DNA from: Pseudophaeobacter arcticus DSM 23566
GTDB taxonomy: Bacteria; Pseudomonadota; Alphaproteobacteria; Rhodobacterales; Rhodobacteraceae
NCBI RefSeq assembly: GCF_000473205.1
Contig: NZ_AXBF01000004.1
Span: 62,001 to 126,000 of the forward strand
Direction of reading: 5' to 3'
Length of the DNA stretch: 64,000 nt
The position numbers and the translations under genes were made by a program. A model generated the notes under the pieces. The model had not been told where the DNA came from and made no database searches. It saw only the letters and a list, made by a program, of their open reading frames with translations. Of this stretch, positions 18,496-26,899 are shown piece after piece (positions within the stretch are counted from its first letter, which is position 1; each line of letters opens with the position of its first letter).

Positions 18496-20409
18496 ATGCC
18501 AAAGGATCCGCCGCGCAAACCGCCATATGACGATGCCCAGAATCGATGGATGATTTTCTCTCTCTGGGCGCTGCTTTTTGCGGCTTACACCTTTGCCTCC
18601 CTCACCAATGCTGATTCCAGGGTCCAGACCGTTTCCTACAGTGAAATCAAGCAGATGATTGACAACGGTGAAGTTGGCCGGGCGCTTCTGCAGGAGCACG
18701 CGATAACGGTCTCTGGTGAGGGTGACGCTGCCAGCGCAGTGCCGCAGTTTCGCGCGATCACACCGTCCCAGGGCGATCCCGAGCTTCTGCCGCTGCTGGA
18801 GGCGCATGGCGTCGAGATCACCGCCGAAGAGCCCCGCAGCGTGTCTATTCTCAGCTATCTGCTGCCGTGGATCCTGATCCTCGCGGTTTATTTCTGGTTC
18901 CAGCGGCGGATGCTGAGCCAGATGGGCGGCGGATTTGGTGCGGGCGGGCTTGGCCCGGGCGGGTTGGGGGGCCTGTTCAGCGGACGGTTTTCCCGGCCCA
19001 GCGAAACTGGAACCCGGACAACCTTTGCCGATGTGGCCGGTCAGGACCAGGCCAAGAAGGAGGTGGCCGAACTGGTCGAGTTCCTGCGCGAACCCGAACG
19101 GTTCCAACGCGTGGGCGCCGAAGTGCCGCACGGGGTGCTTTTGATGGGCGCCCCCGGCACCGGCAAGACGCTTCTGGCAAAGGCACTGGCGGGCGAGGCT
19201 GATGTGGCGTTCTTTTCGACATCGGGCTCCGAGTTCATCGAGGTATTTGTCGGGGTCGGTGCCGGCCGCGTGCGCAAGATGTTCGAGGCCGCGCGCAAGG
19301 CTGCCCCGGCGGTCATCTTCATCGACGAGTTGGACAGCATCGGCCGCACCCGGGGCACCGGGCTTGGCGGCGGCCACGATGAGCGCGAACAGACGCTGAA
19401 CCAGATCCTGGCCGAACTTGACGGTTTCGAGGGCAAGGAGGCCGTTGTGGTCTTGGCCGCGACCAATCGGCCCGATGTGCTTGACCCGGCACTTCTGCGC
19501 CCCGGGCGCTTTGATCGGCATGTTGTGCTCAATCTGCCCGACCGGTTGGATCGGCGGGCAATCCTTGACATCCATGCCAGGGTGCTGCCGCTGGCCGATC
19601 CTGCGGATCTGGGTGCGATCGCGGATGGCACCCCCGGCTTTTCGGGCGCCGATCTGAAAAACCTGCTGAACGAGGCCGCGATCCAGGCCGCCCGCCGCAG
19701 CGCCACCTCTATCACCATGGCGGATCTTCAGGAGGCCCGCGACAAGGTGATGATGGGCACCGTGCGGACCTTGGCAATCCAGCCCGAGGAAAAACACCGC
19801 CTGGCCGTGCATGAGGCGGGGCATACAGCGGCGGCATTTTACACGCCGGGGGCCGATCCGCTCTACAAGGTGACGATCATCCCGCGCGGGCGCAGCCTGG
19901 GCGGGACGCATATGCTCGGGCGCGAAGAGCATCACACCCTGTCCGAGGATTACCTTCGCAGCCAGTTGACTATCCTGCTGGCCGGGCGCGCGGCCGAAAA
20001 GCACCTGCTCGGCGGCGTCAGCTCCGGCGCCGACGACGACATCAAACGCGCCACCGAGCTGGCCCGCTCGATGGTCGCCCGTTGGGGTATGAGCGACGAC
20101 ATAGGCCCGGTGGACCTGCGTCAGAGCGAGGATCATCCCTTCCTCGGCCAATCGATGGCCCAGCCGCGCGAACACGCCGACAAAACCGCCGCCCGGGTTG
20201 ATGACGCGGTATCGACGCTTCTCAAACAGGCAGAGGCAGAGGCGACCGGCATCATCACCCGCCACGAAAAAGAGGTCCGTGCGCTGATCGAGGCGTTGGA
20301 GAGCAAGGAGGTGCTGGAGTTCAGGGAAATCGAGACCTGCCTGAAACCGGTCGTATCCGTGGTCAGGCCGCTGCCGCGCAAGAACGATGACAACCAAAGC
20401 GAGACGTGA
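18496..20409 (+). CDS. ftsH: ATP-dependent zinc metalloprotease FtsH (accessory copy)
   Basis: The 637-residue membrane protease has a first membrane helix near 18-36, a short periplasmic domain and a second helix near 116-136. The AAA module follows (Walker A GAPGTGKT near 218, Walker [33 protein letters not shown]), then the zinc site HEAGH near 438 with the third ligand in the [12 protein letters not shown] region. It degrades misfolded membrane and regulatory proteins. A strong AAGGAGAGCG site precedes the ATG. Its setting among stress genes suggests a second, stress-linked copy beside a housekeeping one elsewhere. Confidence 0.95.
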   Translation: MPKDPPRKPPYDDAQNRWMIFSLWALLFAAYTFASLTNADSRVQTVSYSEIKQMIDNGEVGRALLQEHAITVSGEGDAASAVPQFRAITPSQGDPELLPLLEAHGVEITAEEPRSVSILSYLLPWILILAVYFWFQRRMLSQMGGGFGAGGLGPGGLGGLFSGRFSRPSETGTRTTFADVAGQDQAKKEVAELVEFLREPERFQRVGAEVPHGVLLMGAPGTGKTLLAKALAGEADVAFFSTSGSEFIEVFVGVGAGRVRKMFEAARKAAPAVIFIDELDSIGRTRGTGLGGGHDEREQTLNQILAELDGFEGKEAVVVLAATNRPDVLDPALLRPGRFDRHVVLNLPDRLDRRAILDIHARVLPLADPADLGAIADGTPGFSGADLKNLLNEAAIQAARRSATSITMADLQEARDKVMMGTVRTLAIQPEEKHRLAVHEAGHTAAAFYTPGADPLYKVTIIPRGRSLGGTHMLGREEHHTLSEDYLRSQLTILLAGRAAEKHLLGGVSSGADDDIKRATELARSMVARWGMSDDIGPVDLRQSEDHPFLGQSMAQPREHADKTAARVDDAVSTLLKQAEAEATGIITRHEKEVRALIEALESKEVLEFREIETCLKPVVSVVRPLPRKNDDNQSET

Positions 20410-20733
20410 ACAGGGCACAGTGGCCCCATCCAACCCTGTCCAATGTTCCACCCCCTAGCCCCCACCTCCACCTCGATGGCAGAACGCACGGACCTGTCAA
20501 CATCCTGAAACCGCCATCGACGCCAGCACTCGGCGTATCGGTTCCGGTGTCACCATATTGGCTTGCGCTACCTCTGTTTCGAGGTCGAGCTCCCGATAGA
20601 ACGCATCGGTTTGAGAGCTGGTACGGTGAGCCAGCATCTTTACTTTGCACCGCAGGCGGCGCATGAACGCCATCCTGCCTTCAGCACTTCGTCAAAAGCG
20701 AGATCGTGCCGGGCATGAATGCTGTGCTTTTCA
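20410..20733. other. Intergenic stretch without a recognisable gene
   Basis: This stretch is the gap between ftsH and the broken GH94 copy. I find no convincing coding region, hairpin-plus-T-run or operator in it. Confidence 0.5.
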
Positions 20734-21206
20734 CCCGGCAACCCCGGCGGCCACCCGATGACCGAGGCGTGCGAGCCATTGAAGCGGCCTCAGGACCTGG
20801 TTTGTGACAACGGCCTTGGGGGCTTTATCCCCGGAAGCGGGGATTATCTCATGCAGATCGACCCCGGCCAAACCACCCCGGTGCCGTGGTGCAATGTCAT
20901 TGCCAACGACAGATTTGGCACCATCGTCACGGAATCCGGGCTGGGGTTCACCTGAAGCCTCAACAGCGGGGAATTCCGTCTGACGCCTTGGTCAAACGAT
21001 CCGGTCACGGACATGCAGGGCGAAGCGATCTATCTGCGAGACGAGGAAACCGCGTAGGTCTGGACGGTCACGCCATTGCCGAAGGGCGATCCGGCGCAAT
21101 GCCGCATCACCCACCGGGCGGGCGAGACGGTTTGGCAGCGGTCATCGCAGGGACTTGCGCAGCGGCTTTTGGTTTTGGTGCCACAGGATGCACCGGTCAA
21201 GGTGAT
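20734..21206 (+). pseudogene. Truncated, nonsense-mutated second copy of the GH94 gene start
   Basis: This is a direct duplicate of 10607-11079 including the GH94 start codon (20758). In the GH94 frame it has TGA at 20953-20955 and TAG at 21055-21057, both single-base changes from sense codons in the intact gene. It ends abruptly at GTGAT, where an inverted 23-nt segment begins. It cannot encode a functional enzyme. Confidence 0.93.
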
Positions 21207-21223
21207 GCGGCATTGCGCCGGAT
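21089..21223. repeat. 23-bp inverted repeat at the duplication breakpoint
   Basis: The 23 nt at 21089-21111 (starting ATCCGGCGCAATGCC) reappear as an exact reverse complement at 21201-21223, where the GH94 copy joins the atpD remnant. The pattern is what a snap-back template switch during replication would leave. Confidence 0.88.
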
Positions 21224-21418
21224 AGTGTGAAGATCGACGAGGTCGGCAACCTCGATCACCAATTTGCGGGCCGGCCCGGCAAACAGCCGGGTATAGATAG
21301 TGGGTGCTGTGCCGGGAAATCGCGCGTCAACCACCACCCCGCGGATCGCCGTGATGACCCCCCGCCCAGCGGTTTTTTGAGACCTGGAGTTTCTCTCAAA
21401 CGCGCCCGTACCCGTCAT
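21197..21418 (-). pseudogene. N-terminal remnant of an F-type (alternative/N-ATPase-like) ATP synthase beta subunit
   Basis: The frame starts MTGTGAF and contains GRGVITAIRGVVVDARFPG and PARKLVIEVADLVDLHTIRR. These match the N-terminal beta-barrel of ATP synthase beta subunits, closest in style to alternative N-ATPase beta chains. Only about 65 residues remain; the nucleotide-binding part is gone, replaced by the duplicated GH94 fragment. Its ATG overlaps the stop of the upstream phosphoribosyltransferase, so an operon Usp-PRTase-atpD once existed. The assignment rests on recognised sequence style without a database search. Confidence 0.68.
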
Positions 21419-22095
21419 GACATCACGTCACCATGGGACCTGCCGCTGTCAGTCAGCCGATGGGCATGGCGTTCGATGATTTTGGCCACGGTTGCATCCG
21501 AAACCTGTCCGAAATCGCGGTAATGCATCCCAACCGCACGGAATTCAGCCGGGCATTCGAGGCAGATTACCTCGTCGCAGTCATCCTCAAGCGCTGCAAT
21601 CGTTGCCGCCGACCCAACGGGAATGGCCGCGATAACCTGTGCCGGATCTGCATCGCGGACCAATTGCAGTGCCGCGCGCATTGTGGCCCCCGTCGCTATG
21701 CCGTCATCAACGACCACTACGATCTTTCCCGCAAGTGATACGTGCGGACGCCCATTCAGGTAGATTTTGCGGCGCCGGTGGATTTCCGGCAATTCGCGCT
21801 CGGCAAGCCGGGCGATGTCAGCATGGTCAAGCCCGGCCATGCGCGCCACTTCCGCGTTGACCGTGATTTTTGGGGTCTTGCCATCGGTCACCGTCGCAAC
21901 CGCGAGTTCGGGCTGTCCGGGAACGCCGACCTTGCGGACAAACACAACGTCGAGCGGGACGCCGAGCGCGTCTGCGATCACGTCGGCAACGGGCAACCCG
22001 CCGCGCGGCAGCGCCAGAAGGACTGTGTTCTCAGGATCAAGCTGCCCAAGTCGTTTCAGCAGTTTCAGACCCGCGTCACGTCTGTCCGTAAACAT
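21415..22095 (-). CDS. Phosphoribosyltransferase family protein
   Basis: The 226-residue protein has the type I PRTase PRPP loop VVVVDDGIATGATM near residue 127 and an N-terminal LALPRGGLPVADVIADALGVPLDVVFVRKVG segment. This is typical of the COG1926-like enzymes found with stress genes; the natural substrate is unknown. It follows the universal stress gene by 26 nt on the minus strand and overlaps the atpD remnant start by 4 nt. Confidence 0.87.
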   Translation of the reverse strand: MFTDRRDAGLKLLKRLGQLDPENTVLLALPRGGLPVADVIADALGVPLDVVFVRKVGVPGQPELAVATVTDGKTPKITVNAEVARMAGLDHADIARLAERELPEIHRRRKIYLNGRPHVSLAGKIVVVVDDGIATGATMRAALQLVRDADPAQVIAAIPVGSAATIAALEDDCDEVICLECPAEFRAVGMHYRDFGQVSDATVAKIIERHAHRLTDSGRSHGDVMS

Positions 22096-22121
22096 GCGGA
22101 TTATTGCCTCCGGTGCTTGGT

Positions 22122-22649
22122 TCAGGGAACGATGACCACCTTGCAGGTGGCGTGGTGCAGTACCTTTTGCGATACGCTTCCAAGCAGCACTTCCCGCACG
22201 CGGCCGAACCCCCGGCGCCCCATCACGAGGATATCTGCCGTTTCGGTTTCGGCCACATCCAGGATTTCATCTGCGATATCGCCGGCGCAGATCCGCTTTG
22301 TCACATCGCGCGCACCAGCCTGCTCGGCCCGTTTTTTGGCAGACTCGGCAATATGTTCGCCAAGCGCCATAATCATTCGGGCGGCGCCGACCTCGTCTTC
22401 AGCGCTCGGGAACAGACCGTCCAGGGTGGCCGGATCGGCCGTCTCGCCGGTGCCACCGCCTTTCCTGGCCGGTTTAACGAGGCCCTCGACTTCTGCCATC
22501 TTCGCAAATTCCTCGGTGGGCCGCCCATGCATCAGCACATGTACAACGCACAGCGCTTGACCAAGCTCCTTTGACAATGTTGCGGCGAAGTCGACCGCGC
22601 GGTGTCCCGTGTCCGAGCCGTCCGTAGCTACGACGATTGTGTCTGCCAT
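22122..22649 (-). CDS. Universal stress protein (UspA family)
   Basis: The 175-residue protein has a single Usp fold: IVVATDGSDTGHRAVDFAA at the N-terminus and the nucleotide-binding signature DILVMGRRGFGRVREVLLGS (G-2x-G-9x-G type) near residue 140, followed by VSQKVLHHATCKVVIVP. The start at MADTIVVATDG is preceded by GAGGGAGAAAA. It heads the operon with the phosphoribosyltransferase. A degenerate FNR-like box lies 72 bp upstream. Confidence 0.93.
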   Translation of the reverse strand: MADTIVVATDGSDTGHRAVDFAATLSKELGQALCVVHVLMHGRPTEEFAKMAEVEGLVKPARKGGGTGETADPATLDGLFPSAEDEVGAARMIMALGEHIAESAKKRAEQAGARDVTKRICAGDIADEILDVAETETADILVMGRRGFGRVREVLLGSVSQKVLHHATCKVVIVP

Positions 22650-22714
22650 TGCACTTTTCTCCCTCTTCAACGCAAAATTTCCACCAATCATCGCGTGTTG
22701 TCCGACCCATGGCA

Positions 22715-22728
22715 TTGCGCGGCGTCAA
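22715..22728. promoter_or_regulatory. Possible degenerate FNR-like box upstream of usp
   Basis: TTGCGCGGCGTCAA differs by one base from TTGA-N6-TCAA and is centred 72 bp from the usp start codon, matching the spacing of the two perfect boxes in the island. Confidence 0.4.
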
Positions 22729-22781
22729 TGCGGCACAGATCGGCCTTAGACGGCTGCCTGCGCTGCCGGGGCGATTATCAC

Positions 22782-23546
22782 GGCTTTGTCAGGTTATTCT
22801 GTCAGGCCAAGACCAAGAACCGCGCCCCGTTCAAGCAGCCATTTCAGCCGCATAGTTGTTCCACAGGCTGAACGCGTCAGCCCGAGATTGGCGGTATGGT
22901 GCTGCGGAAAGGCGGTGGTGTTTTGGTCGGAAGATGGTCGCGGTCTGATCGTGGACGGATAGAAAACGTTGCGCCTGGCCTGGGGATTTGAAACGACCCA
23001 TGCCTTGCCCGGCAGTGCATTGCGAAGCAATGTCACGAGAGGGGCACGATGACGCGTGGCACCCCCCATCGCTTCATCAACTTCATCAGGAAACGCTTGG
23101 CGGCATGGGCATTTCTGCGGCTTTGCATCAGGATCTCCAGTACGTCTCCGTTTGTGTCCATAGCCCGCCAGAGCCAATGTTTTCGCCCTCGAATTGAAAT
23201 CACGACCCTCGCGCGGTTGTGCTGCGCAAACCGCTGCTGGGCAGCGCTTCATCCAGGTGCCATTTGTCGGCGGGAACCGGGCGATCGCGACGGATCTTGG
23301 CCGCGATCTGCGCTCCGAACCGCTGGCACCACACCCGGATGCTTTCATACGAGACAATTACGCCCCGTTCGGCCAATGGATCCTCGACATCGCGCAGGCT
23401 CAGGCCAAACCGATGGTACGCCCAGATGGCATAAGAGATGAAGGACCGAGGGAACCGGAAGCCCTTCAGGCGAGGCTGTGAAACTTGGCTAATCATGAGA
23501 GATGGCTATGCGTGCAGCTCAGGTGCGTCAACAACATGACAAAGCC
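22782..23546 (-). mobile_element. IS6-family element, internally deleted (copy 1)
   Basis: Terminal inverted repeats beginning GGCTTTGTCA lie at 22782 and, inverted, at 23546. The minus strand encodes an IS6 transposase N-terminus (FPRSFISYAIWAYHRFGLSL, then RDVEDPLAERGVIVSYESIR) from about 23496. The family C-terminus (MGRFKSPGQAQRFLSVHDQ ... ADAFSLWNNYAAEMAA) ends near 22815. The middle is deleted; the junction is a 40-nt palindromic mini-element (23006-23045) and the frame is broken, so the element is inactive on its own. It is 765 bp, against about 800 bp for the family. Confidence 0.85.
23006..23045 (-). repeat. Bipartite palindromic mini-element in IS6 copy 1
   Basis: On the minus strand: GCCCCTCTCGTG, then a hairpin centre CATTGCTTCGCAATG, then CACTGCCGGGCA. 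It lacks the final GTG seen in the other copies. The internal deletion of this IS begins exactly at its end. Confidence 0.85.
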
Positions 23547-23662
23547 CAATGGATCGACCGTTACGCCACACCACAGCATGGCATATGCAGTGTTTCTGCT
23601 AAGCTTTGATTATGCGATCCAAGATTTTTTGCAAATCTGTGATGTTGCGATATTTGATTACT

Positions 23663-23682
23663 TGCCATATACTGATATGGCA
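23663..23682. promoter_or_regulatory. Palindromic operator candidate for the mobile mystery pair
   Basis: TGCCATAT-ACTG-ATATGGCA is a perfect 8-bp inverted repeat in an AT-rich promoter region 35 bp upstream of the HTH gene start. It is a plausible autoregulatory site. Confidence 0.6.
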
Positions 23683-23716
23683 TATTGTATAAAAACGCAA
23701 ACTCTCAGGTTGGCAC

Positions 23717-24178
23717 ATGTCCGTCTCCCGCGCGAAGCAACGTCAGGCCCAAGACCGCGTCAACCAGGCTGCAAGCCTGGTGAAGTCGCTTGCAAAGCCG
23801 TTCGGCGGCTGGATCGCCACGTTTCAGGAGGCGATCGGGATGAACGCGCCTGCTCTTGCCGAGCGTCTCGATGTGTCGCGCAACACGATTTACGCATCGA
23901 TCAAGAATGAGCAGGCGGGAACGATCTCGCTGAACCAGCTCGAGAAGATTGCCGAGGCCATGGGCGGACGCGTCGTCTATGCCATCGTCCCACGCGAGGG
24001 CCCGGTCGAAGAGATCGTCCTAGCCCAAGCGCGCGCGAAGGCACGCCGCATCATCCAGCGCACGCGCGCGCATATGGCCCTCGAAGAGCAGAGCGACGGC
24101 CTGCGCAGCGAGGCCGAGATGGTCGAGGAGCTTGCAGCCGACATTATCCGCGAAGGTCGTAGGGACTTCTGGCAATGA
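23717..24178 (+). CDS. Mobile mystery protein A (HTH protein)
   Basis: The 153-residue protein has an N-terminal Lys/Arg-rich region and a Cro/C1-type helix-turn-helix near residues 43-75 (MNAPALAERLDVSRNTIYAS). A basic C-terminus follows. Sequence and arrangement match mobile mystery protein A, always paired with a Fic-domain protein B. Its stop overlaps the protein B start (ATGA). The role is inferred as antitoxin-like regulator of the Fic partner. The pair is intact while everything around it is degraded. Confidence 0.87.
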   Translation: MSVSRAKQRQAQDRVNQAASLVKSLAKPFGGWIATFQEAIGMNAPALAERLDVSRNTIYASIKNEQAGTISLNQLEKIAEAMGGRVVYAIVPREGPVEEIVLAQARAKARRIIQRTRAHMALEEQSDGLRSEAEMVEELAADIIREGRRDFWQ

Positions 24179-24780
24179 CGTTGGAGCTTCATGAACCCAC
24201 CGCGGCAACACCCTTGACACCGGACGAGTTACTTGGCCTCAAGGCCAAGCACATCGCAACCCGCGGAGAGTTGAACGAACTCGAAGGCGAGAACATCATC
24301 GCCGGTCTGACCTGGCTCGACCGACGGCCCAAGTCGTTCGACCTGCTGACCGATGCAGCCGTCCTCGAGATCCACAAACGCCTCTTCGGCGAGGTCTGGG
24401 ATTGGGCGGGCGTCTACCGCCTGACAGAGAAGAACACCGGTGTGCCGGTTTGGCACATTTCGACCGAACTGCGCACCTGCCTTGATGACGCCCGGTACTG
24501 GCGCGACCACAAGAGCTTCGACCCACTGGAAGCCACGGCACGCCTGCATCACCGCCTGGTCTGGATCCATCCCTTCGCCAACGGTAACGGACGTTGGGCG
24601 CGGATCATGGCAGACGCCTACCTGGCGAAGATCGCCCCGGACATCTTCCTCGACTGGTCAGGCGACAACACTCTGAACGCTGACAGTGCACATCGCGCGG
24701 CTTATATCGCGGCCTTACGGGCGGCCGATCAGCACGACTTTGCCCCGCTGGTGGCGCTCGTCAGATCGATCACCCGATAA
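24175..24780 (+). CDS. Mobile mystery protein B (Fic/DOC family)
   Basis: The 201-residue protein carries the full Fic active-site motif HPFANGNGRWAR near residue 131 (catalytic His; Asn/Gly anion loop; second Arg). It also has a helical N-terminus with ELNELEGENIIAGLTWL. Fic enzymes usually transfer AMP to a hydroxyl side chain of a target protein. A clear inhibitory (S/T)xxxE(G/N) motif is not obvious, though ELNELEGENI is a possible candidate. It is co-translated with protein A and likely forms a toxin-antitoxin-like module. Confidence 0.9.
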   Translation: MTLELHEPTAATPLTPDELLGLKAKHIATRGELNELEGENIIAGLTWLDRRPKSFDLLTDAAVLEIHKRLFGEVWDWAGVYRLTEKNTGVPVWHISTELRTCLDDARYWRDHKSFDPLEATARLHHRLVWIHPFANGNGRWARIMADAYLAKIAPDIFLDWSGDNTLNADSAHRAAYIAALRAADQHDFAPLVALVRSITR

Positions 24781-24798
24781 CACGACAAAGGTAGCCAT

Positions 24799-25002
24799 AT
24801 GAAGATTTCTGAGTACCAACGTGGCTATCAAGACGCCGCGCGTGAGATGATCACTTGGCTCCATGAGGAAGCTGCCCGGATGAACGACCCTCACGCTCGC
24901 CGTCTGTTGAATGGTGCAGCCTTTGCACTTGGGGTTCGGATCAACAAGGAAGAGAACAAGCGTGCCGTCGAAATTCGCGGCAAACACAACTCGAACCAGT
25001 AG
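24799..25002 (+). CDS. Small conserved-looking hypothetical protein (67 residues)
   Basis: This helical, charged 67-residue protein (MKISEYQRGYQDAAREMITW at the start) begins 18 nt after the Fic gene on the same strand and probably belongs to the same transcript. It contains no motif I recognise. It could be an accessory of the Fic pair or plasmid cargo. Confidence 0.5.
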   Translation: MKISEYQRGYQDAAREMITWLHEEAARMNDPHARRLLNGAAFALGVRINKEENKRAVEIRGKHNSNQ

Positions 25003-25030
25003 AATTGCCGGCATTCATTGGACAGAGCCT

Positions 25031-25345
25031 TTATCCGAACCTACACCCGGCCTCGGTGAAGGTGTAATCGTTCACGATGATCCCCTCCTCGATGGCCTCG
25101 TCGGAGGTGAGGTGGTCGTATTCGGCCCCAAGCTGGCGATAGAGCCAGCGGGCCATATCACGCAGCGCCTCCCCATGCTGTCGATCCACTTGGTGTAGTG
25201 GATGCGGCCGTGGACGAGAACCTTCATGCCCTTTTCGCAGTGCGCGGCGACAGTCTTGCCGAGACCGTTGAAGCAGGTGATGCGGTGCCATTCGGTGTCC
25301 ATGACCCGGTAGCCGTTCTCGTCGCGCATCACACGACCTTCCGAG
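25031..25345 (-). pseudogene. Fused remnants: single-stranded DNA-binding protein plus a second plasmid-type gene
   Basis: From 25345 leftward the minus strand reads RDENGYRVMDTEWHRITCFN, then GLGKTVAAHCEKGMKVLVHG and RIHYTKW, the OB-fold core of an SSB protein. It lacks the first ~40 residues, which end at a poly-G tract. After KWIDS the frame shifts into ALRDMARWLYRQL...TSDEAIEEGIIVNDYTFTEAG, the C-terminus of another small protein. A deletion has joined two genes, and neither is functional. Confidence 0.6.
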
Positions 25346-25349
25346 AGGC

Positions 25350-25361
25350 GGGGGGGGGGGG
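25350..25361. repeat. Run of twelve G at the SSB remnant breakpoint
   Basis: G(12) sits exactly where SSB similarity stops. It may be a recombination scar, a slippage hot spot or a miscounted homopolymer in the assembly. Confidence 0.85.
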
Positions 25362-25614
25362 CGAGGGGGCCCGAACGAGATTAGGGGATTGCCAGTCGAA
25401 GGGATGGCCCAGGAGACAGAGAGATGCGCGGGGAGCCCATGCGAGTCCATGTCCCCTTGCAGATCGGGACTGCTTTACCCCAAGGCCAGTACACCGCTAG
25501 TGGCCGAAGTGGCTATTACCAGCATTCGCCCCCCTGCCCTTGCCTGCCGGGAAATGCCGGGCCCTGCTACGATGGGATATAGATACTGGGAAATCCAGGA
25601 CACGGACCGCACCA

Positions 25615-25833
25615 ACGGCTGATTTCGATCTCGAGGCACTGACGCTCAGCGAGCTGAAGAATATGCAGAAGGACGTCGCCGAGGCGGTCTCCACGTTCGA
25701 GGATCGTCAGAAGGCGGAAGCCCGTACCAAGGCGGACGCTTTCGCCCGAGACCTCATCATGCTGCTTGCCAGACCGCAGGTCGGTGAAAGGCATCAATCG
25801 CCCGTTCCAAACGCCCTGCTGCGGGCGGTGTGA
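25615..25833 (+). pseudogene. H-NS/HvrA-like N-terminal remnant
   Basis: The frame reads ADFDLEALTLSELKNMQKDV then AEAVSTFEDRQKAEAR, the coiled-coil oligomerisation start of alphaproteobacterial H-NS proteins (HvrA type). The codon before ADFDL is ACG where ATG would be expected. The C-terminal DNA-binding part is missing; unrelated sequence follows from about 25753 and an IS256-like element starts at 25847. Confidence 0.55.
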
Positions 25834-25846
25834 CCGCGTCATGCGG

Positions 25847-26601
25847 AGACTGTGCGGAATTTTGTGCTCTGGCCCCTTCATTGGCCTGGAACCACAAGCC
25901 CGGAACGTCCCGTGTGCCGTCCGGCAGGATCGCCAGGGCCACGAAGACCGCCTTGTTCGAGACCGCACCATCGCTGCGGATGTTGACCCGGATCGCATCC
26001 ATGAACACCACCTGATAGCAGGGCTCAAGCGGGCGGTTCTGCCAGGCCGTCACCTCCTGCATCACGGTGGCGGTAATGGCCGAGATCAGGCTGGGGGACG
26101 CTTCAAGGCCGTAGATCTCCTCGATGTGGCCTGGATCTCCCGGGGCGTCATGCCGCGGGCGTACATGCTGATGATCCTGGTGTCGAACTCCGGAAAGCGG
26201 CGCTGATACTTGGCGATCAGAACCGGGTCAAACGTCCCGTTCCGGTCGCGCGGAATGTCCAGAACCACCTTGCCGGTGTCCGTGGCCACAGTCTTCCGGC
26301 TGCTGCCCCTCTCGTGCATGTAAACATACACTGCCGGGCAGTGATTGCGTCGATTGGCGGGCTGGTTCTGGCCTTCCGGCGGCTCCTGCGCCCGCTCTTC
26401 GCTCAGATGTTCGTCCAACTCGGTGCTCAGCGCACGTTCCGCAAGCGCCTTGGTCAGTTCGGAAAGAATGCCCTCATTGCCGAAAAGGTCGCCGGGCGAA
26501 CGCCCTTCCATCAGCCGGTCCAGCAGGTCTTGGTCTATGCTCATACGTGGGTCTCCTCAAAATTGAGCTACCACGCCAGAGCACAAAATTCAGGATAGTC
26601 C
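25847..26601 (-). mobile_element. Internally deleted IS256-family element with target duplication
   Basis: The 26-bp imperfect terminal repeats (both inward ...GAATTTTGTGCTCTGG) are flanked by the direct repeat CGTCATGCGG at 25837-25846 and 26602-26611. The transposase begins at 26544 (MSIDQDLLDRLMEGRSPGDL) and breaks in frame near 26100. It resumes with VFMDAIRVNIRSDGAVSNKA and runs straight into the left terminal repeat after GLWFQANEGA, so the C-terminal half is deleted. The length of 755 bp compares with about 1.2-1.4 kb for the family. A 39-bp mini-element is inserted in frame at 26305-26343. Confidence 0.85.
26305..26343 (+). repeat. Bipartite palindromic mini-element inside the IS256 transposase
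   Basis: GCCCCTCTCGTG - CATGTAAACATA - CACTGCCGGGCAGTG. The outer arms are identical to those in the IS6 copies, while the central palindrome differs. On the coding strand it adds exactly 13 codons (HCPAVYVYMHERG) between NRRN and SSRKT without a stop. Confidence 0.82.
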
Positions 26602-26611
26602 CGTCATGCGG

Positions 26612-26869
26612 CGTAATACGGCCTCGATCATCATGGATCGAGCGTTGTTTGGCACAGCCATCGCATTTCCGGCGAGCCTCTATTGCTTCACCGACCTGAC
26701 CTTGCACAATCGCTTCCTGCAAGAGCCTCAACACGGTCTTTGCGTCGTGGAGGAGAAGGCCCAAATTCTCGGAACCGGACTCGTCCGCCGCACGGCGAAG
26801 TCGACCGATATTGCGCCTCTTGGTTTCTCCATCGTCAAACGTTGTCTCGACAAAAATGCTTACAACCAT
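26612..26869 (-). pseudogene. ISKra4-family transposase N-terminal remnant
   Basis: The minus strand from 26869 reads MVVSIFVETTFDDGETKRRN, then NLGLLLHDAKTVLRLLQEAI and CDGCAKQRSIHDDRGR. This is the ISKra4 N-terminal pattern, including the zinc-like Cys pair and the KQRSIHD sequence. It stops at the target duplication of the IS256-like element, so it was interrupted by that insertion. The remainder of the gene is not found on the other side. Confidence 0.6.
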
Positions 26870-26899
26870 GGAGGGTCCGGCTTTGTTCCGAAACCTTAC

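Noticed and set aside
18343..20451. Long antisense reading frame opposite ftsH
   Set aside because: Shadow of a strongly conserved plus-strand gene; composition is His/Gln/Gly-rich without motifs.
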